Source: Sphingobacterium sp. UGAL515B_05
GTDB lineage: Bacteria > Bacteroidota > Bacteroidia > Sphingobacteriales > Sphingobacteriaceae
Assembly: GCF_033097525.1 (NCBI RefSeq)
Contig: NZ_CP109907.1
Location: 3,410,001-3,474,000, forward strand
Direction of reading: 5' to 3'
Length of the DNA stretch: 64,000 nt
Below are positions 18,077-26,607 of the stretch, one piece after another. The translations under genes were made by a program, and so were the position numbers. Every line of letters starts with the position of its first letter. The stretch's first letter is position 1. A model generated the notes under the pieces. That model worked only from the letters and a program-made list of their open reading frames with translations. It made no database searches and was not told the origin of the DNA.

Positions 18077-18682
18077 TTATCGGGTTATGCGTTTCAATGC
18101 TTCGCATGATATTTTCACAATATCCTCATGTTTGATGCGATGTTTTTTTTCTAGAAATTTTCCATGTACAGTAATTGCCTGCATAGTGATGAGTCGGTCA
18201 AGCTGCCTGGATGATAGTTTTAAACAGTTACGAATGACGGTGGCTAGTTTGAGCTGAAAGCTGAATGCATAGACGACTTTGAAGGATATGGTGTCTTGGT
18301 TTGTGCTGTGCAAATTTTCCATGAACCGCTGTTCATACTGTATTTCATATTTGATGGTATCGAAATCTGCTTCAACATTGTTCTTTTTTCTGATTTCTGT
18401 TGAAAAAGCGTATTGCCATGCTAGCTCCCTGTTGTTTTCCTGAAATCTATGAAACAGTTCCTTATTGATGGATTCGGGGCTGGCACGGGAAATAATGGTC
18501 ATATTGTAGGTGTTATCACATTTGATACATCTATAAATCAACCAAACGTCGATATTTTTTTTCTGTGCATTCATTCTGAACTTTTCACTGCAGTAGAACC
18601 TATCACTATCGCAATGGCTGCAGGATCTTTTGAGAAGGGGAGTGTTGTGTGCTTTGATCTCCCAGATATATTCTTTTCGCAT
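18077..18682 (-). CDS. DUF1062 domain-containing protein
   Basis: Predicted cytoplasmic protein of 201 residues. Two CxxC knuckles form a zinc ribbon near the N-terminus: Cys21/Cys24 (RSCSHCDSDRFYC) and Cys52/Cys55 (RCIKCDNTYN). The remaining part is mostly helical, ending in HGKFLEKKHRIKHEDIVKIS. This layout matches the DUF1062 family, whose function is not established. A role in nucleic-acid binding is suggested only by the ribbon and basic C-terminus. It is a single gene followed by the hairpin at 18044-18071. Confidence 0.82.
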   Translation of the reverse strand: MRKEYIWEIKAHNTPLLKRSCSHCDSDRFYCSEKFRMNAQKKNIDVWLIYRCIKCDNTYNMTIISRASPESINKELFHRFQENNRELAWQYAFSTEIRKKNNVEADFDTIKYEIQYEQRFMENLHSTNQDTISFKVVYAFSFQLKLATVIRNCLKLSSRQLDRLITMQAITVHGKFLEKKHRIKHEDIVKISCEALKRITR

Positions 18683-19072
18683 GAGTTGTAGTCGCGCTTA
18701 ATATTCTTTATTTGATTTTTGATGTTATCGACGATATTGGAAAGGATGGGATACGGTATTTTAAATACTGAAATAGCATAAAATACTCTCCTGAGCTAAC
18801 AATACCGAGAATAATAGGGTGAAATGAAAACCTGTTCGGATAGGAGTTACCCGAATAAAAGAATAATTAGCCTGTGGTTTGTGAGGCTAAATTATGCGAC
18901 TATAAATTTGAAAATTGTGTTCAAAACGCTATTTCGTTGGTTTATAAACGAATTTAATTAATTTAATTGATTTTCCATGGATAACGAATGAAATTGCGCT
19001 ACAATTTATATCCTATCTTGATATTAGATGACAAGTTGAATGCGCTGCAGTTTGTTTAAATAATAGATATCG
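18683..19072. other. Intergenic region, no gene found
   Basis: 390 AT-rich bases upstream of the DUF1062 gene and downstream of the TPR-kinase gene. No credible frame. One imperfect hairpin pairs ttcggata (18835-18842) with tacccgaa (18848-18855), one mismatch. The DUF1062 promoter must lie near 18690-18780 but no clear TAnnTTTG box was found. Confidence 0.4.
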
Positions 19073-20992
19073 TTAATAGGTAATTGGAATAAGAAGTGTG
19101 ACCGTAGTGCCGGCAGTTGGGTCTTTGGTGGTCTGAACACTCGCTTTTTTTCCTAACAATTGCATACGTTCACGACTGATTGTTCCAGAGAGTGAACGAT
19201 GTGTAATTTCAGGAATGTCTGGATTGACTTTACCGCTATCTTTAATCGTCACCCTTAGGATATCTGCAGATAACGCAAACTGGATGTCAATACTACCATC
19301 GCCCGTTTCGAGGTTTATACCGTGCAGAATTGCATTTTCAACATAGGGTTGTATCAGCATTGGTGGTAGCATGACTGCACTTAAATCTTGATCTTCAGGT
19401 TGTGTGATGTGGTAATGAAAAGCATCTTCAAAACGCATTTGCTGTAAGATCAAATAGTTTTCTAGGGTTTCAAGTTCCTCATTTAATGGAACGAGGTTTT
19501 CACGGCTTAATTCGAGATTGCTACGTAATAGTCGACTGAAACGGTGCAAATATTTGATGGCATTTTCTTTTTTATCCAGGCGCATGAAGCTCTGTACTGC
19601 GGAAAGGGTATTGAAAATAAAGTGCGGTTCCATCTGTGTGCGCAACAACTGCTGCTGCAATAAAACCTTTTCTTTCTCTTGCCTGGAGCGTCGCTGGCGA
19701 AAACTGTAATATAGGAAGAAAAGTATGATGATCAATAAAATAACCGCCAGGGAGGAAATGATCAGTCCTAAACGATTTTTTTGTAGCTGAAGTTTATTGA
19801 TCTTGATATTTTCGTTCAGTATACGAATAGACTGATCTTTCGCCTGGAGTTGATATAGGGCATTCATTTCTGCGATCGCTTGTGTATTCTCCGATTGGTA
19901 AATGCCCCTTTGTAATTGCACAAGGTGATTTAGTACGTCTATAGCTGCTTTATCTTTTCCTTGCAGGCGATAGACGGCTGCGAGACTGTTTTGAAATGTA
20001 ATTTCGTTGTTGGGAAAGATTAATTTGGGAAACTGCGCTTTAAGTTTGCTGGCTTTTTGGATGAATTTTTCTCCCAATGCCGGTTTATTTAATGAAACAT
20101 AGATTGCGGCTACATTACTGTAATCTACAAATAAATTGTTCATCAGTATAGAGGATGCTGTCTGTTGGTGCAAACGTTCATCTATTGCTATTTTTAGCAA
20201 TTCATAATGTAAAATGGAATCCGGTTTCTTAGCCGTTTCATAGTATTGGATCTTCGAATCGTAAAGAAAACTAATGTTGTATTTGTCTGGATTTTTAGCG
20301 TGTAATTCTTCGAGTTGATTAAGGAAGGGGGCAATATCTTCTGCTGGCCTTTGTAAGGTGTTCAGCGTCTGTATCATTTGTACCAATACGCGTTGCCGGT
20401 TAATATGTCCTTCTGGCAGTGAATCAATTAGCGGGAGTACCGAACGATTCATTTTTTCTGCAAGGTTATATTGGAAGGAGCTCAAGTTATTTTGGGCAGC
20501 GGACAATAATATTGCTGATTTTGCTTCGGTTGACAGTCCTGCAGCGGTATCCGACAAAACAATCGTGGCGGCTTTGTTATAATAATAGCCCGCTTCGCGT
20601 TGTTTTGCTTCTATGCTACGGATGTTTCCTATGCCATTGTAAATAAGTGCTTTGTATTTTGCGTTTCCAGTGGTGGGTTCAATGAGTTCAAGCGCCTGTT
20701 GAACAAAAAAAAGAGCCGAATCTTGACCGCTCATAGCATAGAGTCGTGCCAGGTAATATTTTACACGGGCAGCGAGTACCGTGTCTTTTTTTACGGTGGA
20801 ATTTTGGTCTAACGTTAACCAGGCCTGTTTGATGGAATCTCCATTTGCTGCAGTTAATTTTTGGTCTTCGAGCGTTTTAATCTGTGCAGCAATAGCATCA
20901 TGGTCGGGCAATAATCCGTCTTTCTTTCGAGCGCAAGCGATAAAAAACAAAGGCAGTAGTAGCCAAGGCAAAATGCGGTTCAGTGCGCTCAT
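19073..20992 (-). CDS. TPR-containing LytS-type sensor histidine kinase
   Basis: Membrane kinase of 639 residues. N-terminal lipoprotein-like signal (LLLPLFFIAC, Cys about 20), then a predicted periplasmic helical region with TPR-like repeats to about residue 390, one transmembrane helix (LIISSLAVILLIIILFFLYY), then the His_kinase domain with QMEPHFIFNTLSAVQ (His about 457) and HATPase motifs PMLIQPYVENAILHGI. Its ATG overlaps the stop of the upstream response regulator by 4 bp, so both are co-translated. The TPR part probably detects a protein or peptide partner. This architecture is common in Bacteroidota; the signal is unknown. Confidence 0.92.
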   Translation of the reverse strand: MSALNRILPWLLLPLFFIACARKKDGLLPDHDAIAAQIKTLEDQKLTAANGDSIKQAWLTLDQNSTVKKDTVLAARVKYYLARLYAMSGQDSALFFVQQALELIEPTTGNAKYKALIYNGIGNIRSIEAKQREAGYYYNKAATIVLSDTAAGLSTEAKSAILLSAAQNNLSSFQYNLAEKMNRSVLPLIDSLPEGHINRQRVLVQMIQTLNTLQRPAEDIAPFLNQLEELHAKNPDKYNISFLYDSKIQYYETAKKPDSILHYELLKIAIDERLHQQTASSILMNNLFVDYSNVAAIYVSLNKPALGEKFIQKASKLKAQFPKLIFPNNEITFQNSLAAVYRLQGKDKAAIDVLNHLVQLQRGIYQSENTQAIAEMNALYQLQAKDQSIRILNENIKINKLQLQKNRLGLIISSLAVILLIIILFFLYYSFRQRRSRQEKEKVLLQQQLLRTQMEPHFIFNTLSAVQSFMRLDKKENAIKYLHRFSRLLRSNLELSRENLVPLNEELETLENYLILQQMRFEDAFHYHITQPEDQDLSAVMLPPMLIQPYVENAILHGINLETGDGSIDIQFALSADILRVTIKDSGKVNPDIPEITHRSLSGTISRERMQLLGKKASVQTTKDPTAGTTVTLLIPITY

Positions 20993-21732
20993 TTTTCTGG
21001 GAAAAGCTGATTTAAGATCGAATTTTTTCTGCGTGATGAAATTGGAATTTCCTCTTTGTTCTTTAAGACAATATACTCGGAACGATTGACACCAGAAATA
21101 TGTGACCTGTTGACAAGATACGATTGATGGGTGCGTAAGAAATAAGGCTGTGGCAATAATTCTTCATAATATTTGAGGGGTTTAGAGATTAACTCTTTGG
21201 TACCATCATTTAAAAAGAAAAAAGTATAGGGACCGTCTCCTTTGCAGTACACGATGTTGTGAACAGGGACGATACGTACATGCTGTATGGAAGACAAAGC
21301 AATGCTTTCGGGAAGTTCGCTGGCATGTAAAGCTTCTTGTGCCATTGATAAACGTTGCATCCATTGGGGATTGTTTTCGCTTTTACGCCGGTAACGTTCT
21401 AAGGCTTCGTTTAGTTCGGTTTGATCGACCGGTTTCAAGAGATAATCCAAAGCACCGTATTTGATGGCTTTGATTGCAAAATGATTGTAGGCCGTAATGA
21501 AAATAATATTCTGTGGAATAACGGTTAGCTTTTTTAGGATGTCAAATGCTGTACCATCACGGAGCTGAATATCCATGAGTATAACGTCTGGTTGTTTCTC
21601 TTCAATCAATTTTACAGCATTTGTCACCGTATCGCTCCAGCCAACAAGTTCAACGTCAGTTTCCTGTTGGACCAAATAGCTGATTTCTTTGCGTACGGCG
21701 GGTTCATCCTCGATAATGGCTACTCTAATCAT
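20989..21732 (-). CDS. LytTR family response regulator
   Basis: Response regulator of 247 residues and first gene of the pair with the TPR-kinase. Receiver domain residues 1-120 with Glu8/Asp9 acidic pair, phospho-acceptor Asp54 in VILMDIQLRDG, Thr in FITAYNHFAI and Lys in YLLKPVDQTE. LytTR DNA-binding domain from about residue 140 with VYCKGDGPYTFFFLNDG, RTHQSYLVNRSHI and a basic C-terminus. The regulator-first order with a 4-bp overlap differs from the kinase-first pair at 3203-4912. Targets unknown. Confidence 0.93.
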   Translation of the reverse strand: MIRVAIIEDEPAVRKEISYLVQQETDVELVGWSDTVTNAVKLIEEKQPDVILMDIQLRDGTAFDILKKLTVIPQNIIFITAYNHFAIKAIKYGALDYLLKPVDQTELNEALERYRRKSENNPQWMQRLSMAQEALHASELPESIALSSIQHVRIVPVHNIVYCKGDGPYTFFFLNDGTKELISKPLKYYEELLPQPYFLRTHQSYLVNRSHISGVNRSEYIVLKNKEEIPISSRRKNSILNQLFPEK

Positions 21733-21919
21733 TTATCAATACTTTATAGTCTATAAAAATAATAATTGTAAGTAAGGAAACTGAATCCATTTACAATTCG
21801 TTGCAATTATTTACAATCTGGATTCCAGGTTCGGGTGGGGGTGCATTGGATTTGATCATTTAAAATTCCAAATAGCAGTTGAAATTTTTATATTTAGTAT
21901 TGTATAGACCACTCGTAAT

Positions 21920-22573
21920 ATGGAAGCTCAAAAGTCATTAAAATCTGTTTTTGCTGGTAGCATTGGTTTGATTACCTTGTTTGCAGTCGTTGGGCAGTTT
22001 GTATTGAGTGCTCTTGTCTCAAAGCTCGGTCGCGTGGACTATATAGTTCAGTTTTTTAGTTATTTTACAATTCTGAGTAATGTAATGGTTCTGCTATGCT
22101 GTTTTTTTTCAGTTTGCTGGTCAAAAAGTCGAATGGGCTTATTTTTTACTAAACCCGAAACAATTACTGCCGTAACATTATACATTCTTATTGTCGGCAT
22201 TATCTATAATACCCTACTCCGCTTTCTGTCGCATCCACAGGGTTTGTCAATGGTGGTTGACGAGTTATTACATGTGTTCACTCCTTTGAGTTTTTTCCTT
22301 TTTTGGTGGCGTTTTTTGTGCAAGGAAACAATCCGTTGGAGTCATCTTTTTTATTGGTTAATCTTCCCATTAGCCTATCTTTTTTATACGTTGTGGCATG
22401 GTTCGTTTTCTGGATTTTATCCGTATCCTTTTGTCAATGTTTCCGAATTGGGGATGGACAGGGTTATTTTGAACAGCTTTGGAGTAACCTTGGTTTTTGT
22501 CGTCATTGGTGCATTATTGATTGTTTTGGGCAAATGGCAAAACAGACAGCGTTCTCAACGGATTAAAAAATAA
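21920..22573 (+). CDS. Pr6Pr family integral membrane protein
   Basis: Integral membrane protein of 217 residues with about six hydrophobic segments. The motifs VQFFSYFTILSNVMVLLCC, YNTLLRFLSHPQGLSMVVDELLHV and FYTLWHGSFSGFYPYPFV match the Pr6Pr family (related to FAR-17a/AIG1 proteins), with conserved His residues inside membrane segments. Eukaryotic relatives include fatty-acid ester hydrolases, but bacterial members are uncharacterised. The ATG at 21920 follows a 187 bp gap containing the promoter. The next gene starts 74 bp downstream and may be co-transcribed. Confidence 0.85.
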   Translation: MEAQKSLKSVFAGSIGLITLFAVVGQFVLSALVSKLGRVDYIVQFFSYFTILSNVMVLLCCFFSVCWSKSRMGLFFTKPETITAVTLYILIVGIIYNTLLRFLSHPQGLSMVVDELLHVFTPLSFFLFWWRFLCKETIRWSHLFYWLIFPLAYLFYTLWHGSFSGFYPYPFVNVSELGMDRVILNSFGVTLVFVVIGALLIVLGKWQNRQRSQRIKK

Positions 22574-22646
22574 GAAAACTCAAAGCTTGTCGATGTTGTT
22601 ATATGACTAGAACAGCGTTCTATTTTTTACTTTAATTGAATTGAAA

Positions 22647-23168
22647 ATGGTTATACGATTTTTTGTCTGTGTCTCTTTGGTATTATGTGCGATATGTTGT
22701 TTTGGTCAAGTTGATGTTGATAAAATGCGAGCCGAGTACGCTACTGCTGTTAAAAACAAGAAACTCTGTGAAGCGAATCTGAAACTACTGGAAAGAGCTG
22801 CCAATTCAGCAACGGAGAAGGGATACCTCGCTGCTTATGAAATATTATGGGCGAAACATATGGGCAATCCGTTTACAAAATTAGGTCAATTCAAGAAAGG
22901 GAAAAAGCTTCTGGAGGAAATGATCATGAAATATCCCGATAATATCGATTTACGTTTTATTCGTTGGAGTGTGCAGACACATGCGCCCTCTTTTTTAAGC
23001 TATAGTAAAGATCGATTGCGGGACAAGGAATATTTGGTGCGCAATTTATATAAATTGCCCAATCCAAAGGGGCGAGAGGTGATCTATACGTATTTAAAAG
23101 AAGCAAATAGTTATCTTAAAGGCGAGCATGTCTTTTCACAGGCCGAATTGAATGAGCTCGCTAAGTAA
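22647..23168 (+). CDS. Exported protein of unknown function
   Basis: 173-residue protein from the ATG at 22647 (an in-frame TTG two codons earlier is less likely). A signal peptide (MVIRFFVCVSLVLCAICCFG) is cleaved near GQVD. The mature part is helical with TPR-like spacing: KLCEANLKLLERAANS, GYLAAYEILWAKH and KKGKKLLEEMIMKYPDNIDLRFIRW. Similar proteins occur widely in Bacteroidota, but I know no assigned function. Probably periplasmic; follows the Pr6Pr gene on the same strand. Confidence 0.75.
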   Translation: MVIRFFVCVSLVLCAICCFGQVDVDKMRAEYATAVKNKKLCEANLKLLERAANSATEKGYLAAYEILWAKHMGNPFTKLGQFKKGKKLLEEMIMKYPDNIDLRFIRWSVQTHAPSFLSYSKDRLRDKEYLVRNLYKLPNPKGREVIYTYLKEANSYLKGEHVFSQAELNELAK

Positions 23169-23316
23169 CAAGCGATCCATATAATGAGCTATCCATATAA
23201 GGTATGGTCATTCCGTTGCTTGTTCATTGATGCTGCATAAAAATCTTCGCATAGGTCAAGTTTTTTTTGGATGAAAATTTTCAACTTTGCATGATCAATA
23301 GCAATTAAACTTTAAA

Positions 23317-23724
23317 ATGATGAAACAGATATTTATTAATCTCGTCGTAGCCGATGTGAATAAGTCAATGGATTTTTATACACAATTGGGCTTTACGAAT
23401 AATCCTCAGTTTTCCGACGAACAAGGCAAATGTATGGTTTGGAGTGAGCATATTTTTGTGATGCTTTTATCTCCGGATAAATTTAAAACATTTACAGAAA
23501 AACCGCTTGCAGATACAAAAAAACAGATTGCAGCACTACTTTCACTTTCTGTTTCTGGTTTGGATCGTGTGAACGAAATTGTTGATAATGGATTGAAAGC
23601 CGGAGGCATTGAACCAACGCCAATGAAAGACTACGGTTTTATGCAACAGCGAAGTATTGAAGATTTTGACGGTCATACCTGGGAGATATTTTATATGGAT
23701 ATGAGCAAATTTCCAGCGGCATAG
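23317..23724 (+). CDS. VOC superfamily (glyoxalase-like) protein
   Basis: Cytoplasmic 135-residue protein with the two beta-alpha-beta-beta-beta modules of the vicinal oxygen chelate fold. Typical pieces are INLVVADVNKSMDFYTQLGF at the start and DFDGHTWEIFYMD at the end, the latter with the conserved Glu metal ligand. The family includes glyoxalase, bleomycin-resistance and PhnB-like proteins; this short form cannot be assigned to one. A strong terminator follows at 23753. Confidence 0.87.
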   Translation: MMKQIFINLVVADVNKSMDFYTQLGFTNNPQFSDEQGKCMVWSEHIFVMLLSPDKFKTFTEKPLADTKKQIAALLSLSVSGLDRVNEIVDNGLKAGGIEPTPMKDYGFMQQRSIEDFDGHTWEIFYMDMSKFPAA

Positions 23725-23752
23725 AGATCATATCGGAATAATCGGTTATCGT

Positions 23753-23788
23753 AAAGTCCCTTGCAGTCATGTAAGGGACTTTTTCTTT
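23753..23788 (+). terminator. Rho-independent terminator after the VOC gene
   Basis: Perfect 10-bp stem aaagtccctt (23753-23762) and aagggacttt (23773-23782), 10-base loop, followed by a T-rich run. It is 29 bp after the VOC stop. Confidence 0.85.
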
Positions 23789-23984
23789 TGTTGTTAAAGT
23801 AGCGAAGTAGCTGTATGCCGATGATTGCTGCTGCCGATTTTTTTTAGCGTTGCCACGAATATTAAACCATCGGATGCGAATTATAGTTGTGCCTTGCGAA
23901 AAGCTGGGCTAGGGATTACATTTGACAACATATCCGTTTGCTGTTTAGATAAACGGATGGCTAACAAATCATAAAACTTGACAC

Positions 23985-24248
23985 ATGTTTAAAAATAAAA
24001 AGCTCAGCAAAAATCCGCTTCATTATGTTTATGCGATGATATGGTTGGTGTTATTTGGTTCCATCGCTTACTACGTTTATTCGGGAGCAGCATTTAAACC
24101 GGAGAATGGTAAAATTCACCTCGTAGCTATACTTATTGCATGGGTGGTGGAGTATCTGGGGCTTACAATTACAAGTCTACTCTTCTTATTGTATGGAATC
24201 TATCGGGCCATGATAACCGTTTTAGCGGATGTGAAGGATAATTTGTAA
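23985..24248 (+). CDS. Small membrane protein of unknown function
   Basis: 87-residue protein with two predicted membrane helices (about residues 14-34 and 45-72) and a basic N-terminus (MFKNKKLSKNPLHY), so probably both ends cytoplasmic. No domain recognised. It converges on the putative immunity gene, with a bidirectional terminator between them. The start ATG at 23985 has no strong alternative. Confidence 0.65.
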   Translation: MFKNKKLSKNPLHYVYAMIWLVLFGSIAYYVYSGAAFKPENGKIHLVAILIAWVVEYLGLTITSLLFLLYGIYRAMITVLADVKDNL

Positions 24249-24250
24249 AA

Positions 24251-24282
24251 GAGCGTTTTTGGCTTACTAGTCAAAAACGCTC
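24251..24282. terminator. Bidirectional terminator hairpin
   Basis: Perfect 11-bp stem gagcgtttttg (24251-24261) and caaaaacgctc (24272-24282) with a 10-base loop, between the convergent small membrane protein gene and the putative immunity gene. The T and A runs inside the stem suit both directions. Confidence 0.8.
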
Positions 24283-24291
24283 CTGTATAAG

Positions 24292-24576
24292 CTATGAAAT
24301 AGCGGTATCCAATAGGTCATAGAGACTTTTGATCAAGGCCCGTATTTGGCTGCCATGCCGATCGGAAAATGAAAACTCATCTGCAAATCGGTTTGCTCCT
24401 CTCAAAAACTCCCGAAGCTGTTGTACATCCGCTGTAGTTGATGTGCCTGAAAATTTATTCTCATAAAGAAGAACATAGTCTAAAAACGGTTGAGCTGACT
24501 GATTGAGTGAAACTTCCTGTTGCAATAGCGTCAGAAGTTGCAGATAATGCGCTTTGATGTATTCAATAGTTACCAT
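24292..24576 (-). CDS. Small helical protein, putative immunity partner of the lipoprotein
   Basis: 94-residue cytoplasmic, acidic and apparently all-helical protein with no signal peptide (MVTIEYIKAHYLQLLTLLQQ at the start, SQIRALIKSLYDLLDTAIS at the end). Its ATG lies inside the last codons of the upstream lipoprotein gene (7-base overlap ATGGTAA), the tight coupling commonly seen between a toxin gene and its immunity gene. I do not recognise a named immunity family. Without the neighbour it would be called hypothetical. Confidence 0.65.
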   Translation of the reverse strand: MVTIEYIKAHYLQLLTLLQQEVSLNQSAQPFLDYVLLYENKFSGTSTTADVQQLREFLRGANRFADEFSFSDRHGSQIRALIKSLYDLLDTAIS

Positions 24577-25337
24577 GGTAAAGGAATTTCTTGTACTAGT
24601 TGTTTAAAGGCATCATCTCTGACAGCTGCAGGGATAAATAGCTGAATTGCTTTGCCAGGCAGATGGGGGTTGATTATACCTGCGGCAATGGGTTGTCTTG
24701 CGGTGGTCCCCTGCCATACTTTTAGTGTTTTGGCTTGTGGCACTTCATAGCGGTAGAATTTACTGAAGTTGTTCCATGCCGGTTGAACGGCAGTACTGCC
24801 GATTACGTCGCCAACGGATTTTGGAATCTCTTTGGTCCAGTAGCCGCCAGCAGGATTTCCGCCAGTGACACGATATATTTTGGTGCCTGCGGGTAGTTCT
24901 GTCGCTGTAGCGTCCACAAAGTTGGCTGCTTCAACAGCAGGTAAATCTAAATCGGGGTTATTCCATGGGCTGTTCTTTCCATTGGCTAAGCCATTCGGTA
25001 CATAATCAGATTTTTCTATTCCAGGGATATTGTTCCAGTCTTCAATATATACTCTTTGATGATAAATACTTTGTGCTGTTTCTAGGTTTTTCAGCAGAGC
25101 AGCCTTATCCTTGGACTTAGAAAATGCCTCTTTGAGTTTGGTTTGGTCCAAACCTTTTGCTATCCAATTGTTTAATTTGGCTTTGGTGCCTGTTCCTAAA
25201 GATTTTTCGAGGTCGTCCATCCAACTGGTCGAATTTTCAATATCATCGATTGGATCCTTATCCGAGGAACAATTAACGACAAGTTGACTTGTGAAGATTA
25301 ACAGAATCAACAGTACTGTTTGCGTAAATCTGGTCAT
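24570..25337 (-). CDS. Lipoprotein with toxin-like C-terminal domain (putative)
   Basis: 255-residue lipoprotein: hydrophobic signal and lipobox VVNC with Cys23, then an Asp/Ser/Lys-rich linker and a helical part to about residue 110. From about residue 145 the C-terminus reads LPAGTKIYRVTGG, AGGYWTKEIP, FYRYEVPQAKTLKVWQG and GKAIQLFIPA. This GT-x-IYRV, GGYW, V-x-QG, Q-L-F spacing resembles ADP-ribosyltransferase or TNT-like (NAD glycohydrolase) toxin domains of polymorphic toxins, by eye only. The stop overlaps the start of a small cytoplasmic protein, as for toxin and immunity genes. Surface-anchored toxin is an inference; an ordinary lipoprotein of unknown role is the alternative. Confidence 0.6.
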   Translation of the reverse strand: MTRFTQTVLLILLIFTSQLVVNCSSDKDPIDDIENSTSWMDDLEKSLGTGTKAKLNNWIAKGLDQTKLKEAFSKSKDKAALLKNLETAQSIYHQRVYIEDWNNIPGIEKSDYVPNGLANGKNSPWNNPDLDLPAVEAANFVDATATELPAGTKIYRVTGGNPAGGYWTKEIPKSVGDVIGSTAVQPAWNNFSKFYRYEVPQAKTLKVWQGTTARQPIAAGIINPHLPGKAIQLFIPAAVRDDAFKQLVQEIPLPW

Positions 25338-25687
25338 GATTGGTTTACGTTGTTAGTATATAATTAAATGTAATTAATAAAGTAGTTAACGTGTTTTTTA
25401 AATAATGGTTTTAATTTAAGTGGTTATTTGTTAAATAATTATTCTTATAGAAATACTTTTGTGTATTAATATGTGTTTTATCGGTGAAATTAGGTAATTG
25501 TTAAAATTTATGCAAATTAATTTTGAGAATTTACTTAATTTAAAGGAAAAGTAATTTTATAGATTATAGTGGTTTGCTATTCTCAAAATAGATCATTCTA
25601 GCTTCTTCTTTGGCGAATTTTGCTTGGGTATGAATCAAGTACCCATTCTATCCGATAGATTTGGATAGAATGAGGGATTCCAGCACG
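25338..25687. other. AT-rich intergenic region with one hairpin
   Basis: 350 bases between the HPP gene and the lipoprotein gene, both on the minus strand. It is very AT-rich with no credible frame. A perfect 10-bp hairpin, cattctatcc (25644-25653) with ggatagaatg (25663-25672), lies just after the HPP stop and may end that transcript, although no T-run follows on the minus strand. The promoter of the lipoprotein gene should lie around 25340-25420. Confidence 0.5.
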
Positions 25688-26308
25688 TTATAAGTGTGAC
25701 GGGCTTTTGGTGCTATTAAAACGCGCCTTTAAATGCTGTCTTCTTGAACGGCGCAGACGTGATTTTTTAACAGGATAATGTCTATTTTTGGTGATATTGT
25801 TAAAGATTAAGGCCACCAGGAATAAAATGATACAGCCAGATAGCACAGGGCTTAATACGTACCAATATCCCATAGCTGAAATTTTTGTCCCGCTGCTAAC
25901 GGCAATGAGTGCTGTTGCACCACCGGGAGGATGTAAAGTTCGGGTATATTGCATACAAACGATCGACAAGGCTACAGCAAATGGCGCAGTCAGCCAGATA
26001 ATGTCGGGAAGGAGCTGCGCGACTGTAACCCCCGCAATAGCAGAGACAACATGCCCGCCGATAAGGTTGCGGGGTTGTGCAAGTGGACTTTGTATAGCAC
26101 CATAAACCAAAACCGAGGAAGCGCCGAAAGAACCTATTAAAAAGATATTTTCCAGCGAAGGTAAATGAAGTGATTGGATATAGGCGATAATAAATATCCC
26201 AACAAAGGCACCAATAAATGACCAAAAATGTTCCCTGGGATCGACTAACGTTTCTCTATAGATCACATACCTATAGATCCGTAGTTGTCTGTGAAGATGA
26301 TGTCTCAT
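25688..26308 (-). CDS. HPP family membrane protein
   Basis: Integral membrane protein of 206 residues with about five hydrophobic segments. It carries the motif that names the family, TLHPPGGATALIAV, near residue 126, and a second typical stretch, SFGASSVLVYGAIQSPLAQPRNLIGGH. Some HPP proteins are linked to nitrite transport in cyanobacteria and plastids, but bacterial members with this short form are largely uncharacterised. The C-terminus is strongly basic (KKSRLRRSRRQHLKARF). Single gene. Confidence 0.9.
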   Translation of the reverse strand: MRHHLHRQLRIYRYVIYRETLVDPREHFWSFIGAFVGIFIIAYIQSLHLPSLENIFLIGSFGASSVLVYGAIQSPLAQPRNLIGGHVVSAIAGVTVAQLLPDIIWLTAPFAVALSIVCMQYTRTLHPPGGATALIAVSSGTKISAMGYWYVLSPVLSGCIILFLVALIFNNITKNRHYPVKKSRLRRSRRQHLKARFNSTKSPSHL

Positions 26309-26607
26309 TTTATTTGCAAATATAGATCGATCAAGGACGCTAAGCTTTGCAAATATTATCTTGATGTTTGTAGAATTTATAACAAGCTATTCCCGTTTTC
26401 TATGCTGGATATCAGGATATTTAAGTGAGCAAAGTCCATCGACATGATGCCTAAGGAATGTCCTATTTTTATAGATTCAGGGCAGTTACAAAGCTTTTGA
26501 CCCTTGTTCAGAGCGAAAAATTAACCGGGCAAAAGTACATTAAAATAATGAAATCTGTCTCTTCTATTGTCGCCTAATTGTGTGTTTGAGAAAAGTAACC
26601 ATGCATG

